Shown: positions 54,321-63,470, counted from the stretch's first letter. The stretch: 64,000 nt of DNA from Ruegeria halocynthiae (GCF_000743705.1 NZ_JQEZ01000003.1:124014-188013), one strand, 5' to 3'. A program made the numbers and translations. The notes: generated from the sequence alone by a model not told the origin.

Positions 54321-54384
54321 ATCCTGATCCTCCGTCTGGATTGTCCGGCAGCGCAAGTGGCAGGACCTGCGCTGCCAGTTTCGA

Positions 54385-55836
54385 TCACGCCATGTGAAGT
54401 TTTACATATTCGTAATCACCGGGCTTGTTGTCGATGCCGACCTTCGGGGCAGCAATCCAACCGGCAAACTTGCCGGGCTCGTAACAGGGCACCATCAGCG
54501 ACTGGATATAGGCGCCATCCTCTTTGGTGGGCAGCCAGTTGTCCACATTGGCCGACCACTCGGCCTCGGAGATGATATCGCCCGACGGGTTCGCCTTGAT
54601 GGCAGCAAAAACGCCGATCTGACGGTGGAAAGCCTCGTGCGGCAGGGCCAGTGCAAAGTCGATGCCCGCCTTTTCCAAAATTTTGTTCCAGCGGCCAACG
54701 CCCCCGGCGGCGTCACGGACATAATCATCGCGCAGACGCATATTGATGGCGGTTAGGGCCGGGACTTCCTCGGCAACGATCTTGCCGTCGACAATATTAC
54801 GCACAATGTAAGTGTCGCTTTGCAATTCGTGGTCGTCATCAATCCGATTTTCCATGTAACGACCCTTGATGCCAGCGTTAAACGCATTGGCGGCGTTGGT
54901 CGAAACCTCCTGCCCGAACAGGTCCAGCGACAGGGAATAGTGCAGGTTCAGTTTTTTCTGGATCGTTGGCAGATCAATGACACCCAGATCGCGCACCTTA
55001 CCAATGTCGTAGGGGTCCGTCAGCCCGGCCTCATTCATGGCCTCACAAGTACGCTGGATCACGCGGCTGACGCCCGTTTCGCCGACAAACATATGGTGGG
55101 CTTCTTCCGTCAGCATAAAGCGGCATGTCCGGCTCAGCGGGTCAAATCCGGATTGCGCCAGACTCTCAAGCTGCATCTTGCCGTCGCGGTCCGTGAAATA
55201 CGTGAACATGAAGAAAGAGAGCCAGTCCGGCGTATCTTCGTTGAATGCACCCAGCATCCGCGGCGCTTCTTCTGATCCGGACGAGCGGATCAGCAAATCA
55301 TCCGCTTCCTCCCGGCCATCTTTGCCGAAGTACTTTTGCAGAAGATAAACCATCGCCCAAAGGTGACGGCCTTCTTCGACATTCACCTGAAACAGGTTTC
55401 TCATGTCGTAAAGCGAGGGCGCGGTCAGACCAAGGAACCGTTGCTGCTCGACCGAGCCGGGCTCTGTATCGCCCTGAATGACGATCAGACGCTTGAGCAT
55501 GTTACGGTATTCGCCGGGCACTTCCTGCCAGGCTTTCTTGCCTTTGTGCTCTCCCATCGGGATGACACGGTCTTCGACCTGTGGGGCCAGCAGGACACCC
55601 CAACGGTATTCGGGCATCTTTACATAGTCGAACTTGGCCCAGCCCTTGGGGTCAACGCTGACCGCTGTGCGCAGGTACACCATGGATTCCTGAAAGTTCT
55701 GCGGGATCAGCCTGTTCCACCAGTCGATGTAACCGGGGTGCCATTTTTCCAGCGCCTTCAAGACCTTGCGGTCCTGGCTCAGACCTACATTGTTGGGGAT
55801 CTGCGTGTCGTAACTAACGTTGATAACGTCGAGCAT
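54385..55836 (-). CDS. boxB: Benzoyl-CoA 2,3-epoxidase oxygenase subunit
   Basis: 483 aa, matching BoxB. Di-iron carboxylate ligands lie in EEGRHLWAMVYLLQKYFG and LTEEAHHMFVGETGV. N-terminal NVSYDTQIPNNVGLSQDRKVL is characteristic. It inserts one O2-derived oxygen into benzoyl-CoA to give the 2,3-epoxide, using electrons from BoxA. RBS AGGAG. 36 nt downstream of boxC. Confidence 0.95.
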   Translation of the reverse strand: MLDVINVSYDTQIPNNVGLSQDRKVLKALEKWHPGYIDWWNRLIPQNFQESMVYLRTAVSVDPKGWAKFDYVKMPEYRWGVLLAPQVEDRVIPMGEHKGKKAWQEVPGEYRNMLKRLIVIQGDTEPGSVEQQRFLGLTAPSLYDMRNLFQVNVEEGRHLWAMVYLLQKYFGKDGREEADDLLIRSSGSEEAPRMLGAFNEDTPDWLSFFMFTYFTDRDGKMQLESLAQSGFDPLSRTCRFMLTEEAHHMFVGETGVSRVIQRTCEAMNEAGLTDPYDIGKVRDLGVIDLPTIQKKLNLHYSLSLDLFGQEVSTNAANAFNAGIKGRYMENRIDDDHELQSDTYIVRNIVDGKIVAEEVPALTAINMRLRDDYVRDAAGGVGRWNKILEKAGIDFALALPHEAFHRQIGVFAAIKANPSGDIISEAEWSANVDNWLPTKEDGAYIQSLMVPCYEPGKFAGWIAAPKVGIDNKPGDYEYVKLHMA

Positions 55837-55872
55837 GTCTTTCTCCTGCTGAAGGGTCGCCGCCGGGGCCGG

Positions 55873-57534
55873 TCAGACCCGTTCCATGTTGTAGGTTCCG
55901 CGCACACCCGTGCCATACCGTTGCAGCGCGCCATCAGGGCCAACGGCGTTCGGGCGGTTGAAAATCCAGTTTTGCCAAGCGGTCAGTCGGCCGAAGATGC
56001 GGGTTTCCATGGTCTCTGGCCCGGCAAAACGAAGGTTAGCCTCCATTCCGGTCATAGCGTCCGGGCTGAACGAGGCGCGCTCTTCCTCGAAGATGCGGAT
56101 TTCGTCCTCCCAGTCGATGTCGTCCAGGATCATCGTGACCAAACCCAGCTCGTTGGCCATTTCGGCTTCCAGCGCGGCGCCCTTTTCGGCTTCTGCTGCG
56201 CTTAGCGCCTCGGGCTCACCCAGAAAACGGGTTCCAAGCCGCGTCAGATCATTCCCCATCGGGAAGAGGCCAAAGTTCGCGTCAGTCAGCGTGATGGCCG
56301 CGGTCGGGCGGTTGTCGCCTTCAAACTCGTCCTCCATCATGTAAGTCCGATCGACGGCCCAAAGAAGCTCGGCCAGAACCCCGGTGAAGCAAGACCCGTG
56401 TTCGACCAGAGCGGACAGCGAACGTGATGTGACATCGACCCGTTTCAGCAGGCGCTTCCAGTATTTGAGCACCTCATTGGCCAGCCAGCTGTCCTTGTTG
56501 TTTATCAAAAGCGCTTCATGCGCCTGAACCTTTTCGGGGTCTCCCTGGCTGCGGAACACCAACAGGCCCAGCTCCATCTCGTTGAGACGCAGGTGCAGGA
56601 TTGCGTCATCAAGCTCGCGCACAAGACGCAGCAAATATGCCTGATCCCCCTGCGCTGTGAATGCATCCATATCCGCAGGCGCATCGTCTTGCGGGCCATT
56701 GATCGTGATCGTGGCCTTGCGGGCATCGCGGTCAACGGACACTTCGACCAGGCTGTATGTGACCGAGCCATCTTTGCCGATCTTCTTGTCCAGCGGGCCA
56801 AGCGTGATCCCCCCCGCAACATCCGGCTTTGACGAACTGGTCGCAAATTCCCGAGCCCGCTGCTGCACGGTTTCGTCGAATTTCGAGTTTGGAATAACTT
56901 CGTCCACCAGCCGCCAGTCGACGGCCCGTTTGCCCTTCACACCCTCTTCGATCGAACAGAAGATATCTGCCAGATCCCGGCGCACTTTGCGCTTGTCCGT
57001 CACACGCGTCAGGCCGCCGGTTCCGGGGAGAACGGCCAAGAGCGGCACTTCGGGCAATGCAACAGACGAGGTGCTGTCATCGGTCAGCATGATATGGTTG
57101 CAGGCCAGCGCCAGCTCGTACCCGCCACCTGCGCAGGCGCCTTTGACGGCGGCTATATATTTCTGCCCGCTGTCATCCTCGGCCGCTTCGAATGTGTTTC
57201 GCGTCTCGTTCGTGAATTTACAGAAGTTCACCTTGTGACTGTGTTCCGCGCCGCCCAGCATGCGGATATTTGCACCCGCACAGAACACCTTTTCCTTGGC
57301 GGACTGCATCACGACCACTTTGACTTCGGGATGTTCGAACCGCATTCGCTGGACGATATCGGACAATTCAATGTCAACGCCCAGATCATACGAGTTGAGT
57401 TTCAGCTGATAGCCCTCAAACAACCCTGCATTCTCGTCGACATCCATGTAAAGATTGGCGATAGGCCCATCGTATTCTACACGCCAATGGCGGTACTTTG
57501 AGGGGTCGGTTTGAAAGTCAATGACCTTGGTCAT
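55873..57534 (-). CDS. boxC: 2,3-Epoxybenzoyl-CoA dihydrolase
   Basis: 553 aa, a crotonase-superfamily ring-opening enzyme with two crotonase-like halves: KEKVFCAGANIRMLGG, GACAGGGYELALACNHIML, PEVPLLAVLPGTGGLTRV and, later, GSCFTGVLAELLWAVDRTYMM. It hydrolyses the epoxide and opens the ring to 3,4-dehydroadipyl-CoA semialdehyde plus formate. The start at 57534 follows AGGAG; the promoter gap upstream holds a BoxR-type site and a hairpin. Confidence 0.95.
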   Translation of the reverse strand: MTKVIDFQTDPSKYRHWRVEYDGPIANLYMDVDENAGLFEGYQLKLNSYDLGVDIELSDIVQRMRFEHPEVKVVVMQSAKEKVFCAGANIRMLGGAEHSHKVNFCKFTNETRNTFEAAEDDSGQKYIAAVKGACAGGGYELALACNHIMLTDDSTSSVALPEVPLLAVLPGTGGLTRVTDKRKVRRDLADIFCSIEEGVKGKRAVDWRLVDEVIPNSKFDETVQQRAREFATSSSKPDVAGGITLGPLDKKIGKDGSVTYSLVEVSVDRDARKATITINGPQDDAPADMDAFTAQGDQAYLLRLVRELDDAILHLRLNEMELGLLVFRSQGDPEKVQAHEALLINNKDSWLANEVLKYWKRLLKRVDVTSRSLSALVEHGSCFTGVLAELLWAVDRTYMMEDEFEGDNRPTAAITLTDANFGLFPMGNDLTRLGTRFLGEPEALSAAEAEKGAALEAEMANELGLVTMILDDIDWEDEIRIFEEERASFSPDAMTGMEANLRFAGPETMETRIFGRLTAWQNWIFNRPNAVGPDGALQRYGTGVRGTYNMERV

Positions 57535-57556
57535 GGGAAACTCCTGTAGGCTGATA

Positions 57557-57570
57557 TGCATAATAATGCG
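57557..57570 (-). promoter_or_regulatory. BoxR-type site before boxC
   Basis: TGCA-TAATAA-TGCG, 23 bp upstream of the boxC start; shares the TAATAA spacer with the boxR site. Confidence 0.55.
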
Positions 57571-57589
57571 GAATCGGGGTACGGTAAAG

Positions 57590-57617
57590 AAAAAGATGCA
57601 TGATAATACATCTTTTT
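57590..57617 (-). terminator. AT-rich hairpin between DUF309 gene and boxC
   Basis: AAAAAGATG-N10-CATCTTTTT, perfect 9-bp arms; the transcript would end in a U-run. It can end the DUF4863-ligase-DUF309 unit before the boxC promoter. The stem is weak, so a regulatory role is also possible. Confidence 0.5.
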
Positions 57618-57674
57618 AAGATTATCGCAGTATTTCTGGGAATAATCCCATTTGAATTCTTCTTCTTGTGTATT

Positions 57675-58118
57675 TTATTGCATAATTTCTGAAGCGCAGC
57701 CCAACACGCGCCCACCGGCACGCTCGACAGCCTCACGGGCCAGATCACTGGACTGGGCCTCCAGACGCTGCGCCGCACGACCCATCCCCATCTTGGCCTT
57801 GAGCTTGGCATTCGCCTGTTGAATGACGGACTGAACCATCAGACGTTCGGGCGCGTTTGGTGGACAGGCCATCCAGACCGCTTCAAGAACCTCATGCGCC
57901 TCCCAGAAGAAACCTTCGCGCAGAAAAGCCTGACCATACGCCCAGGCCGGGGTTTCATTCAGGCGATGCGTGGGAACACCACAAAGACCGGTTTTCAGGT
58001 CCTCAAACATCCCTTCGGGGTGGCGTGGCGTTTGTCCGGGGACATAGGCATGGGGCGGACGCCACAAGATATCCGGGTCGGACCATACCGTATCAGAACT
58101 GCCACCCGGGTTGGTCAT
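57675..58118 (-). CDS. DUF309 family protein
   Basis: 147 aa, with the DUF309 signature EGFFWEAHEVLEAVWMACPPN. A small helical bundle with conserved Glu/His that may bind a metal; no biochemical function is established that I can name. It overlaps the benzoate-CoA ligase stop (ATGA) and so is co-translated with it. It is linked here to box genes. Confidence 0.82.
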   Translation of the reverse strand: MTNPGGSSDTVWSDPDILWRPPHAYVPGQTPRHPEGMFEDLKTGLCGVPTHRLNETPAWAYGQAFLREGFFWEAHEVLEAVWMACPPNAPERLMVQSVIQQANAKLKAKMGMGRAAQRLEAQSSDLAREAVERAGGRVLGCASEIMQ

Positions 58119-59653
58119 GCGCCTGCCCGCAGCTTGAAGCGTTGAATCTTACCGGTTGCGGTTTTGGGCAGATCATCGACCACATCCACCCAGCGGGGGT
58201 ATTTCCACTTTCCGATCTTTTCCTTCACAAAGTCCTTCAGGTCAGTGATTGCCTCGCGGCTCTGACCCTCTTTCAGCACAACAAACGCCTTTGGTTTGTC
58301 CAGACCGTGTTCATCGGCATGCGCAACAATTGCCGCCTCAAGGATCGCCGGATGCTCGACCAGCGCCTGTTCGATCTCGAACGGGCTGACCCAGATGCCT
58401 GAAATCTTGAACATGTCGTCCGTTCTTCCGCAATAGACATAGCGGCCATCTGGCGTTCGTTCGTATTTGTCGCCCGTGCGCGTCCATTCCCCTTCGAAGG
58501 TTTCGCGCGATTTCTCGCGCCGGTTCCAATACCCCTCGGCGGCTGAAGGACCACGCACCAAAAGCTCGCCAACTTCGTTGTCGGCAACACTTTGGCCTTC
58601 TTCATCGACAAGACGCACGTCATAGCCGGGCACGGCTGTGCCGGAGGTGCCATAGACGATGTCACCGGGGCTGTTGGACAGGAAGATGTGCAGCATCTCG
58701 GTCGACCCGACACCATCCACGATTTCGACACCCATGCGTTCTTGCCATGCTTCGCCCACGTCACGCGGCAATGCCTCACCGGCGGACACACACAGCCTTA
58801 GGTTCGACTTGGGCCCGTTATCCACGCCATCGAGGCTGGCATTCATGGCCGCAAACAAGGTTGGAACGCCGTAGAAAACCGTCGGAGCATGTTCCCCGAT
58901 AATGCCAAAAGCGGCGTCCGGGGTCGGGCGTCCGCCGAGCAGTATGGTGGTGGCTCCGGTTGACAGCGGGAAGGACATTCCGTTGCCAAGCCCGTAGGCA
59001 AAGAACAGCTTTGCCACCGAATAAACCACGTCATCTTGGCACATGCCCAGAACCTTGGCACCAAAGGTATCCGTTGTTGCCCTGAGGCTGGAATGGATGT
59101 GACGAACCCCTTTTGGCAAGCCGGTGGACCCGGACGAGTACAGCCAGAACGCCGTCTCGTCACCCCCGGCTTCAACCGCTTGCATGGGCGCGGCGCCTTC
59201 CACGAACCCGGCATAGCCGGTCGTGCTTTCCGGCGCGTCGCCGATCACGACGATGTTGCGCAAGAAGGCGTTGTCCCTGATAGCAGGTGCCACCGTCCCC
59301 CACAGTTCAGATGACACGACAAGCGTTGTGGCACGGCTGTCGTTCAGGATGGTTTCATAGACCGAAGTGGACAGAAGCGTGTTCAGGGGAACCGGGACGG
59401 CCCCGGTCTTGAGCGCGCCCCAGAACACGATGGGAAACTCGATCTGATCCAATACAATCATCGCCACGCGCTCTTCGCGCCGCACATCGCTGCGGATCAA
59501 GGCTCCGGCAAAACGGGCGCTGCCGTCGGCCAGTTGGCCATAGGTCAGATCGCGCTGCTGGCCATCCGCTTCACGAAAGGCGACTTTGTCGGCACGCCCC
59601 TCATCAATATGCCGGTCCACAAACCAAAGGGCCGCGTTGTGGTTTTCTGCCAT
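58115..59653 (-). CDS. bclA: Benzoate-CoA ligase
   Basis: 512 aa ANL enzyme. P-loop FWLYSSGSTGLPKGVRHIH, A5 DGVGSTEMLHIFLSN, A7 GDKYERTPDGRYVYCGRTDD, A10 DLPKTATGKIQRFKL with the catalytic Lys. The STEMLHIF block and the N-terminal ALWFVDRHIDEGRADKVAFR match benzoate-type ligases. It makes benzoyl-CoA, the substrate of BoxAB and the likely effector of BoxR. RBS GGAGGA. Confidence 0.93.
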   Translation of the reverse strand: MAENHNAALWFVDRHIDEGRADKVAFREADGQQRDLTYGQLADGSARFAGALIRSDVRREERVAMIVLDQIEFPIVFWGALKTGAVPVPLNTLLSTSVYETILNDSRATTLVVSSELWGTVAPAIRDNAFLRNIVVIGDAPESTTGYAGFVEGAAPMQAVEAGGDETAFWLYSSGSTGLPKGVRHIHSSLRATTDTFGAKVLGMCQDDVVYSVAKLFFAYGLGNGMSFPLSTGATTILLGGRPTPDAAFGIIGEHAPTVFYGVPTLFAAMNASLDGVDNGPKSNLRLCVSAGEALPRDVGEAWQERMGVEIVDGVGSTEMLHIFLSNSPGDIVYGTSGTAVPGYDVRLVDEEGQSVADNEVGELLVRGPSAAEGYWNRREKSRETFEGEWTRTGDKYERTPDGRYVYCGRTDDMFKISGIWVSPFEIEQALVEHPAILEAAIVAHADEHGLDKPKAFVVLKEGQSREAITDLKDFVKEKIGKWKYPRWVDVVDDLPKTATGKIQRFKLRAGA

Positions 59654-59677
59654 TGGTTCCTCCTCCCGTCTTGGCGA

Positions 59678-60145
59678 TTACTTGCCAGTGAATTCGATCG
59701 CCCCATCAGGCAGGAAATAAAGGATGTAAGCATCGCCGCCCTTAACAGTTGGGTGATGCTCCGAACCGGGTCCGTAAACATACCACCCTTCAGGTCTGTC
59801 ATCGAAACGGGGCGCGCCTTCCAGCGGGAAGATCGCGCCAATCTCGCCGGTGGTATGGACATGGTGCGGGCCGCGAACGTCTTTCATCTGCACCACATCG
59901 ACACTGAAGTTTCCGGCTATCATACCGGGCTTGACCGGGCGGCCGAATTTAATCCCACCTGCTTCGCGCGCCATCAGCCAACCATCCCTTTCCCCTTCGG
60001 CGCACAGGTTGCCCAGTGCTTTGAAGTCATCTGTCGAGGCCGAAAATTCCGTGTTCAGTTTAGCTTCCAAATCCGCATCCAGCGCATCATCTGCGATTGC
60101 ACTGGCGATTTTGTCGACGAGTTGGATGAATTCCTGTTCCGGCAT
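59678..60145 (-). CDS. DUF4863 family protein (cupin-like)
   Basis: 155 aa. The C-terminal half is a cupin-like barrel: VVQMKDVRGPHHVHTTGEIG with a His-x-His pair, GAPRFDDRPEGWYVYGPGSEHHPTV, and AYILYFLPDGAIEF. The DUF4863 family includes the 4-hydroxylaminobenzoate lyase PnbB, and members recur in box clusters. It is the first gene of the ligase unit, 24 nt before bclA, so a role in benzoate metabolism is likely. The reaction is unknown. Confidence 0.8.
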   Translation of the reverse strand: MPEQEFIQLVDKIASAIADDALDADLEAKLNTEFSASTDDFKALGNLCAEGERDGWLMAREAGGIKFGRPVKPGMIAGNFSVDVVQMKDVRGPHHVHTTGEIGAIFPLEGAPRFDDRPEGWYVYGPGSEHHPTVKGGDAYILYFLPDGAIEFTGK

Positions 60146-60170
60146 AGTGTGTTCCCTGGCGGTCTTATTT

Positions 60171-60184
60171 TGCGTTATAATGCA
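60171..60184 (-). promoter_or_regulatory. BoxR-type site 1 before the ligase unit
   Basis: TGCG-TTATAA-TGCA, 26 bp upstream of the DUF4863 start. Confidence 0.55.
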
Positions 60185-60222
60185 TATTTTAGCGCTGCTT
60201 CACAACTATTTTTTAAGTTTTA

Positions 60223-60236
60223 TGCATTTTTATGCA
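60223..60236 (-). promoter_or_regulatory. BoxR-type site 2 before the ligase unit
   Basis: TGCA-TTTTTA-TGCA, a perfect TGCA-N6-TGCA, 39 bp beyond site 1 and just past the TRAP permease stop. Confidence 0.6.
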
Positions 60237-60241
60237 GAAAA

Positions 60242-61738
60242 CTACCCAAAGGGGATCAAGAATAGGGTGATTGCGGGGAAGAGAACAAGCACTATAACGC
60301 GCACCAGGTCCGAGCCGACAAAGAAAAGCACGGCCTTGTATGTATCAAGCATCCGCGTACTGCGATCCATCGCGTTGATTACAAACAGATTCATTCCCAC
60401 CGGCGGCGTGATCAATCCAACCTCGACCACGATCAGCACAAGAATGCCAAACCAGATGGCCGTCCGCTCCAGTGCGATCCGGTCCGCCATTCCCTGAGTG
60501 ACGCGAATTCCGATTTCTTTTTGCAGATCCCTGCTGATTTCAGCACCGGAAGCGATCAGAGCTTCCACCTGCGCCCGTATGTCCGGTGCCAGATCGGCCG
60601 CCCCTGCCAGCGCAGTACGGGCTGCATCATGTTGCATTGCGATCAGATCGACCAATCCGAAATCCAGTACCGATATCACCGGAAAGAAGATCGGGATCGT
60701 CAGCAGGATCATACTCAGACTGTCCATGACACAGCCCAGAATCAGGTAGAAGATCAGAATAAGCGTGAGGATTGTCCACGGGCTGAAACCCTGATTCAGG
60801 ACATAATTCGCCAGTTCCTGCGGCACGTTGGTCAATGCCAGAAACCCGTTATAGAAGCCCGCACCCAGAATGATGAAGAAGATCATCGCGGTGGATTTCG
60901 CGGTGACAATGAAACTTTCTTTGAGCGAACCCAAGGTCAGCCCGCCATTCACCAGCGCGATCAGCCCGGTTCCGGCAGCCCCGACTGCGGCCCCTTCGGT
61001 TGGCGTGAACCAACCGGCGTAAATGCCGCCGACGACGCCGCCGAAAACCAGCAGAACCGGCCAGACGTCAAACAGCAGTCGGAAGCGCTCGCGATATGGA
61101 ATGGCCTCGCGCGTGCCCGCGCTGTTCGGATAAAGGCGCACATAAACTGATATGGCCAGAACGTATCCCAGCGCCGCCAGAATGCCCGGGATAAAAGCCG
61201 CCAAGAACAGTTTCGCAATGTTCTGCTCGGTCAAAATTGCGTAGATGACCAGAACAACCGAGGGCGGGATAAGGATGCCCAGCGTTCCGCCAGCGGCAAG
61301 TGTAGCGGTCGAAAACCCGCCAGCGTAGCCATACCGGCGCAATTCCGGCAGGGCCACGCGCCCCATGGTTGCTGCTGTCGCCAGCGATGACCCACAGATC
61401 GCGCCAAAACCAGCGCAGGCACCGACCGCAGCCATAGCGACACCGCCCTTGCGGTGACCCAGGAACCCTTCTGCGGCTTTGAACAAGGCCGTCGACATTC
61501 CCCCCAAAGTCGCGAAATGCCCCATCAGCAGGAACATCGGCACAATCGACAGCGAGTAGCTGGAGAAGGTGGTGTAAGTTTCGGACTTCAACCGCCCCAG
61601 AGGAATGTTGAAATTGCCGGTGACCATGAAGATGCCGACCAGCCCCGTCAGGAACATAGCCAATCCAATGGGCACGCGGATGAATATCAACAGAAGCAGC
61701 GCCGGAAAGGACAGCAACCCAATTGCCAGATCGCTCAC
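60242..61738 (-). CDS. TRAP transporter large permease (DctM type) with an extra internal segment
   Basis: 498 aa, longer than typical DctM (about 425-440). Hallmarks: PALLLLIFIRVPIGLAMFLTG, GACAGFGAICGSSLATAATM, GGTLGILIPPSVVLVIYAIL, and ITPPVGMNLFVINAM near the C-terminus. Between two late helices is a hydrophilic, mostly helical insertion (about 55 residues, from AARTALAGAADLAPD to RVTQGMADRIALE; 60480-60640). GTG start overlapping the small-subunit stop (GTGA). With DctP and DctQ it forms a sodium-driven TRAP importer; the box context suggests an aromatic acid. Confidence 0.9.
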   Translation of the reverse strand: MSDLAIGLLSFPALLLLIFIRVPIGLAMFLTGLVGIFMVTGNFNIPLGRLKSETYTTFSSYSLSIVPMFLLMGHFATLGGMSTALFKAAEGFLGHRKGGVAMAAVGACAGFGAICGSSLATAATMGRVALPELRRYGYAGGFSTATLAAGGTLGILIPPSVVLVIYAILTEQNIAKLFLAAFIPGILAALGYVLAISVYVRLYPNSAGTREAIPYRERFRLLFDVWPVLLVFGGVVGGIYAGWFTPTEGAAVGAAGTGLIALVNGGLTLGSLKESFIVTAKSTAMIFFIILGAGFYNGFLALTNVPQELANYVLNQGFSPWTILTLILIFYLILGCVMDSLSMILLTIPIFFPVISVLDFGLVDLIAMQHDAARTALAGAADLAPDIRAQVEALIASGAEISRDLQKEIGIRVTQGMADRIALERTAIWFGILVLIVVEVGLITPPVGMNLFVINAMDRSTRMLDTYKAVLFFVGSDLVRVIVLVLFPAITLFLIPFG

Positions 61739-62295
61739 AACAGAGTTTCCTTTCCCGTCACGCAATCACGAACGCGCGTGGCCGCAATGTAAAGCCCGAC
61801 AATTGCGGCGACCGCCGCCGCAACCAGGCTGGCGGCATAGCCCCACCAGACTGGGAATTGCAAAATGAACGTGTTTTCACCAAATCGGAACTTCGACATC
61901 GTTCCCTGATACAACTGAACCGCGATCAGCAGCAGAACTGCGGCAAACAGAATCTCCGTCACCATGGACAGAAACCGGTTGATGCGGGGCGACAGGTTAG
62001 AGGTCAGGATATCCACGACAGCGTGTCCCGAAGTCAGCTGGCAAATCGGCAGAAAGGCAAAGATTGCAAAGGCGACTCCCGCCTCCACAATCTCAAAATC
62101 GCCGTTGATCGGGCCAATGCCCAACCCCAGAGCCCAACTTGAAAACCCGGGCATCACCTGCCCGAACCAGCCGTGAAGAATGGTGTTCATCGACCGGCCC
62201 AGCACAGACACACAGATCAGAATGATCAGACAGGTCAGAACTGCACCGCCCAGCAACGCCATGCCATAAGCCAGTCGTTCAACAATGCGGCGCAT
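61735..62295 (-). CDS. TRAP transporter small permease (DctQ type)
   Basis: 186 aa with four hydrophobic segments (GMALLGGAVLTCLIILICV, VAFAIFAFLPICQL, FAAVLLLIAVQLYQG, SLVAAAVAAIVGLYIAA). The SGHAVVDIL segment is the typical DctQ loop. Overlaps the large-permease gene by 4 nt; it follows the DctP gene after an 87-nt gap containing a hairpin. Confidence 0.9.
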   Translation of the reverse strand: MRRIVERLAYGMALLGGAVLTCLIILICVSVLGRSMNTILHGWFGQVMPGFSSWALGLGIGPINGDFEIVEAGVAFAIFAFLPICQLTSGHAVVDILTSNLSPRINRFLSMVTEILFAAVLLLIAVQLYQGTMSKFRFGENTFILQFPVWWGYAASLVAAAVAAIVGLYIAATRVRDCVTGKETLL

Positions 62296-62333
62296 TCCGT
62301 CCCCCTAGACGATACACAGGCAGTATTATGTGT

Positions 62334-62367
62334 TCTGCCGCGCACGTCCAAAAGACCGCGCGGCAGA
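62334..62367 (-). terminator. Perfect 10-bp hairpin 3' of the TRAP binding-protein gene
   Basis: TCTGCCGCGC ... GCGCGGCAGA, 14-nt loop with an inner GTC/GAC pair-up. It lies 16 nt after the binding-protein stop in transcript direction, before the small permease gene. Confidence 0.6.
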
Positions 62368-62382
62368 TCGGTTCGGGCGAAT

Positions 62383-63411
62383 TTAGCTGCCGTGTTCCGC
62401 CATAAGGGCCTTGGCGCGGTCGATCAGCGCCTGTCCGTCGATCCCCTTTTCGCTCATCTCTGCCAGCCATGCGTCATAGACCGGCTGGGAAGCAGTGGCC
62501 CAGACGGCGGATTGCTCTTCATCCAGGGTTACAATGTTGTTTCCCCGATCCAATGCGATTTCACGCGCGGGGTCATCGTTGGCTTGCTGAACCTCGCCTG
62601 CAAACACTGAAAATTCCAGGCCGGAATGCTGGTCCACCACGGCTTTCAGATCATCGGGCAGCGCGGCGTATTTGTCCTTGTTCATCGCCAGAACAAAGGT
62701 CACGGTATACATCATCGGCCCGCTGAATTCGGTATGGTTTTCAACCAGTTCCGGAACTTTCAACGCCTTGGTGACTTCCCATGGAATGGTCGTGCCATCG
62801 ATCACGCCCTTAGACAGCGCCTCTGGGACGGCCGGAACCGGCATGCCAACAGGGGTGGCCCCCAAGGTGCTGAGCAATGCGTTCACCTGACGGGACGCGC
62901 CGCGGACTTTCATGCCGTTGAAATCATCGGGTGTGACGATCTCTTTGTTGGAGTGGATCACGCCGGGGCCGTGAACCCAACCGCCAAGGACTTTGACGTC
63001 GGAAAACTCACGCTCGGCAATATCTTCTTCCAGCAGGGTCCAGAAGGCAGCTGATGCCGGTTTTGCGTCGCTGACCAGGAACGGCAATTCAAAAACTTCG
63101 GTCGATGGGAAACGCCCCGGCGTATAGCCAATCACGTTCCAGGTGATGTCGATCACGCCATCAATAACCTGATCCAAAAGCTCTGGCGGCTTACCGCCCA
63201 GCTGCATCGAGGGGTAGCGGGTGATTTCGATGCGGCCATCTGAATCGGCCTCGATCTTGTCGGCCCAGACATCGATGATCTGTGCGGGAATGGTCGCCTG
63301 TGCCGGCAAGAAGCTTTGCAGGTTAAATTCATATTCCGCCGCTGTCGCGGTTGTACCCAGACTTAGGGCAACGGCGCTGAGCGCACCCATCACCTTTTTA
63401 GAGATGTACAT
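62383..63411 (-). CDS. TRAP transporter substrate-binding protein (DctP type)
   Basis: 342 aa; the start at 63411 follows GAGGAGGAAACC. Signal peptide YISKKVMGALSAVALSLGTTATAA. Mature DctP fold: FLPAQATIPAQIIDVWADKI, GVIDGTTIPWEVTKALKVPE, MYTVTFVLAMNKDKYAALP and the Arg-containing GMKVRGASRQVNALL that usually binds the carboxylate. First gene of the TRAP operon. A BoxR-type TGCA-N6-TGCA lies upstream, so benzoate or a related aromatic acid is the likely ligand. Confidence 0.92.
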   Translation of the reverse strand: MYISKKVMGALSAVALSLGTTATAAEYEFNLQSFLPAQATIPAQIIDVWADKIEADSDGRIEITRYPSMQLGGKPPELLDQVIDGVIDITWNVIGYTPGRFPSTEVFELPFLVSDAKPASAAFWTLLEEDIAEREFSDVKVLGGWVHGPGVIHSNKEIVTPDDFNGMKVRGASRQVNALLSTLGATPVGMPVPAVPEALSKGVIDGTTIPWEVTKALKVPELVENHTEFSGPMMYTVTFVLAMNKDKYAALPDDLKAVVDQHSGLEFSVFAGEVQQANDDPAREIALDRGNNIVTLDEEQSAVWATASQPVYDAWLAEMSEKGIDGQALIDRAKALMAEHGS

Positions 63412-63456
63412 GGTTTCCTCCTCCTCTGTCGCGTTGATGCGATTTAATGCATGTTG

Positions 63457-63470
63457 TGCAACATAATGCA
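63457..63470 (-). promoter_or_regulatory. BoxR-type site before the TRAP operon
   Basis: TGCA-ACATAA-TGCA, a perfect TGCA-N6-TGCA, 46 bp upstream of the binding-protein start; another TGCA lies at 63448. Confidence 0.6.

Noticed and set aside
55336-56205. 289-codon plus-strand frame over boxB/boxC
   Set aside because: Antisense to two full-length, motif-complete box genes.
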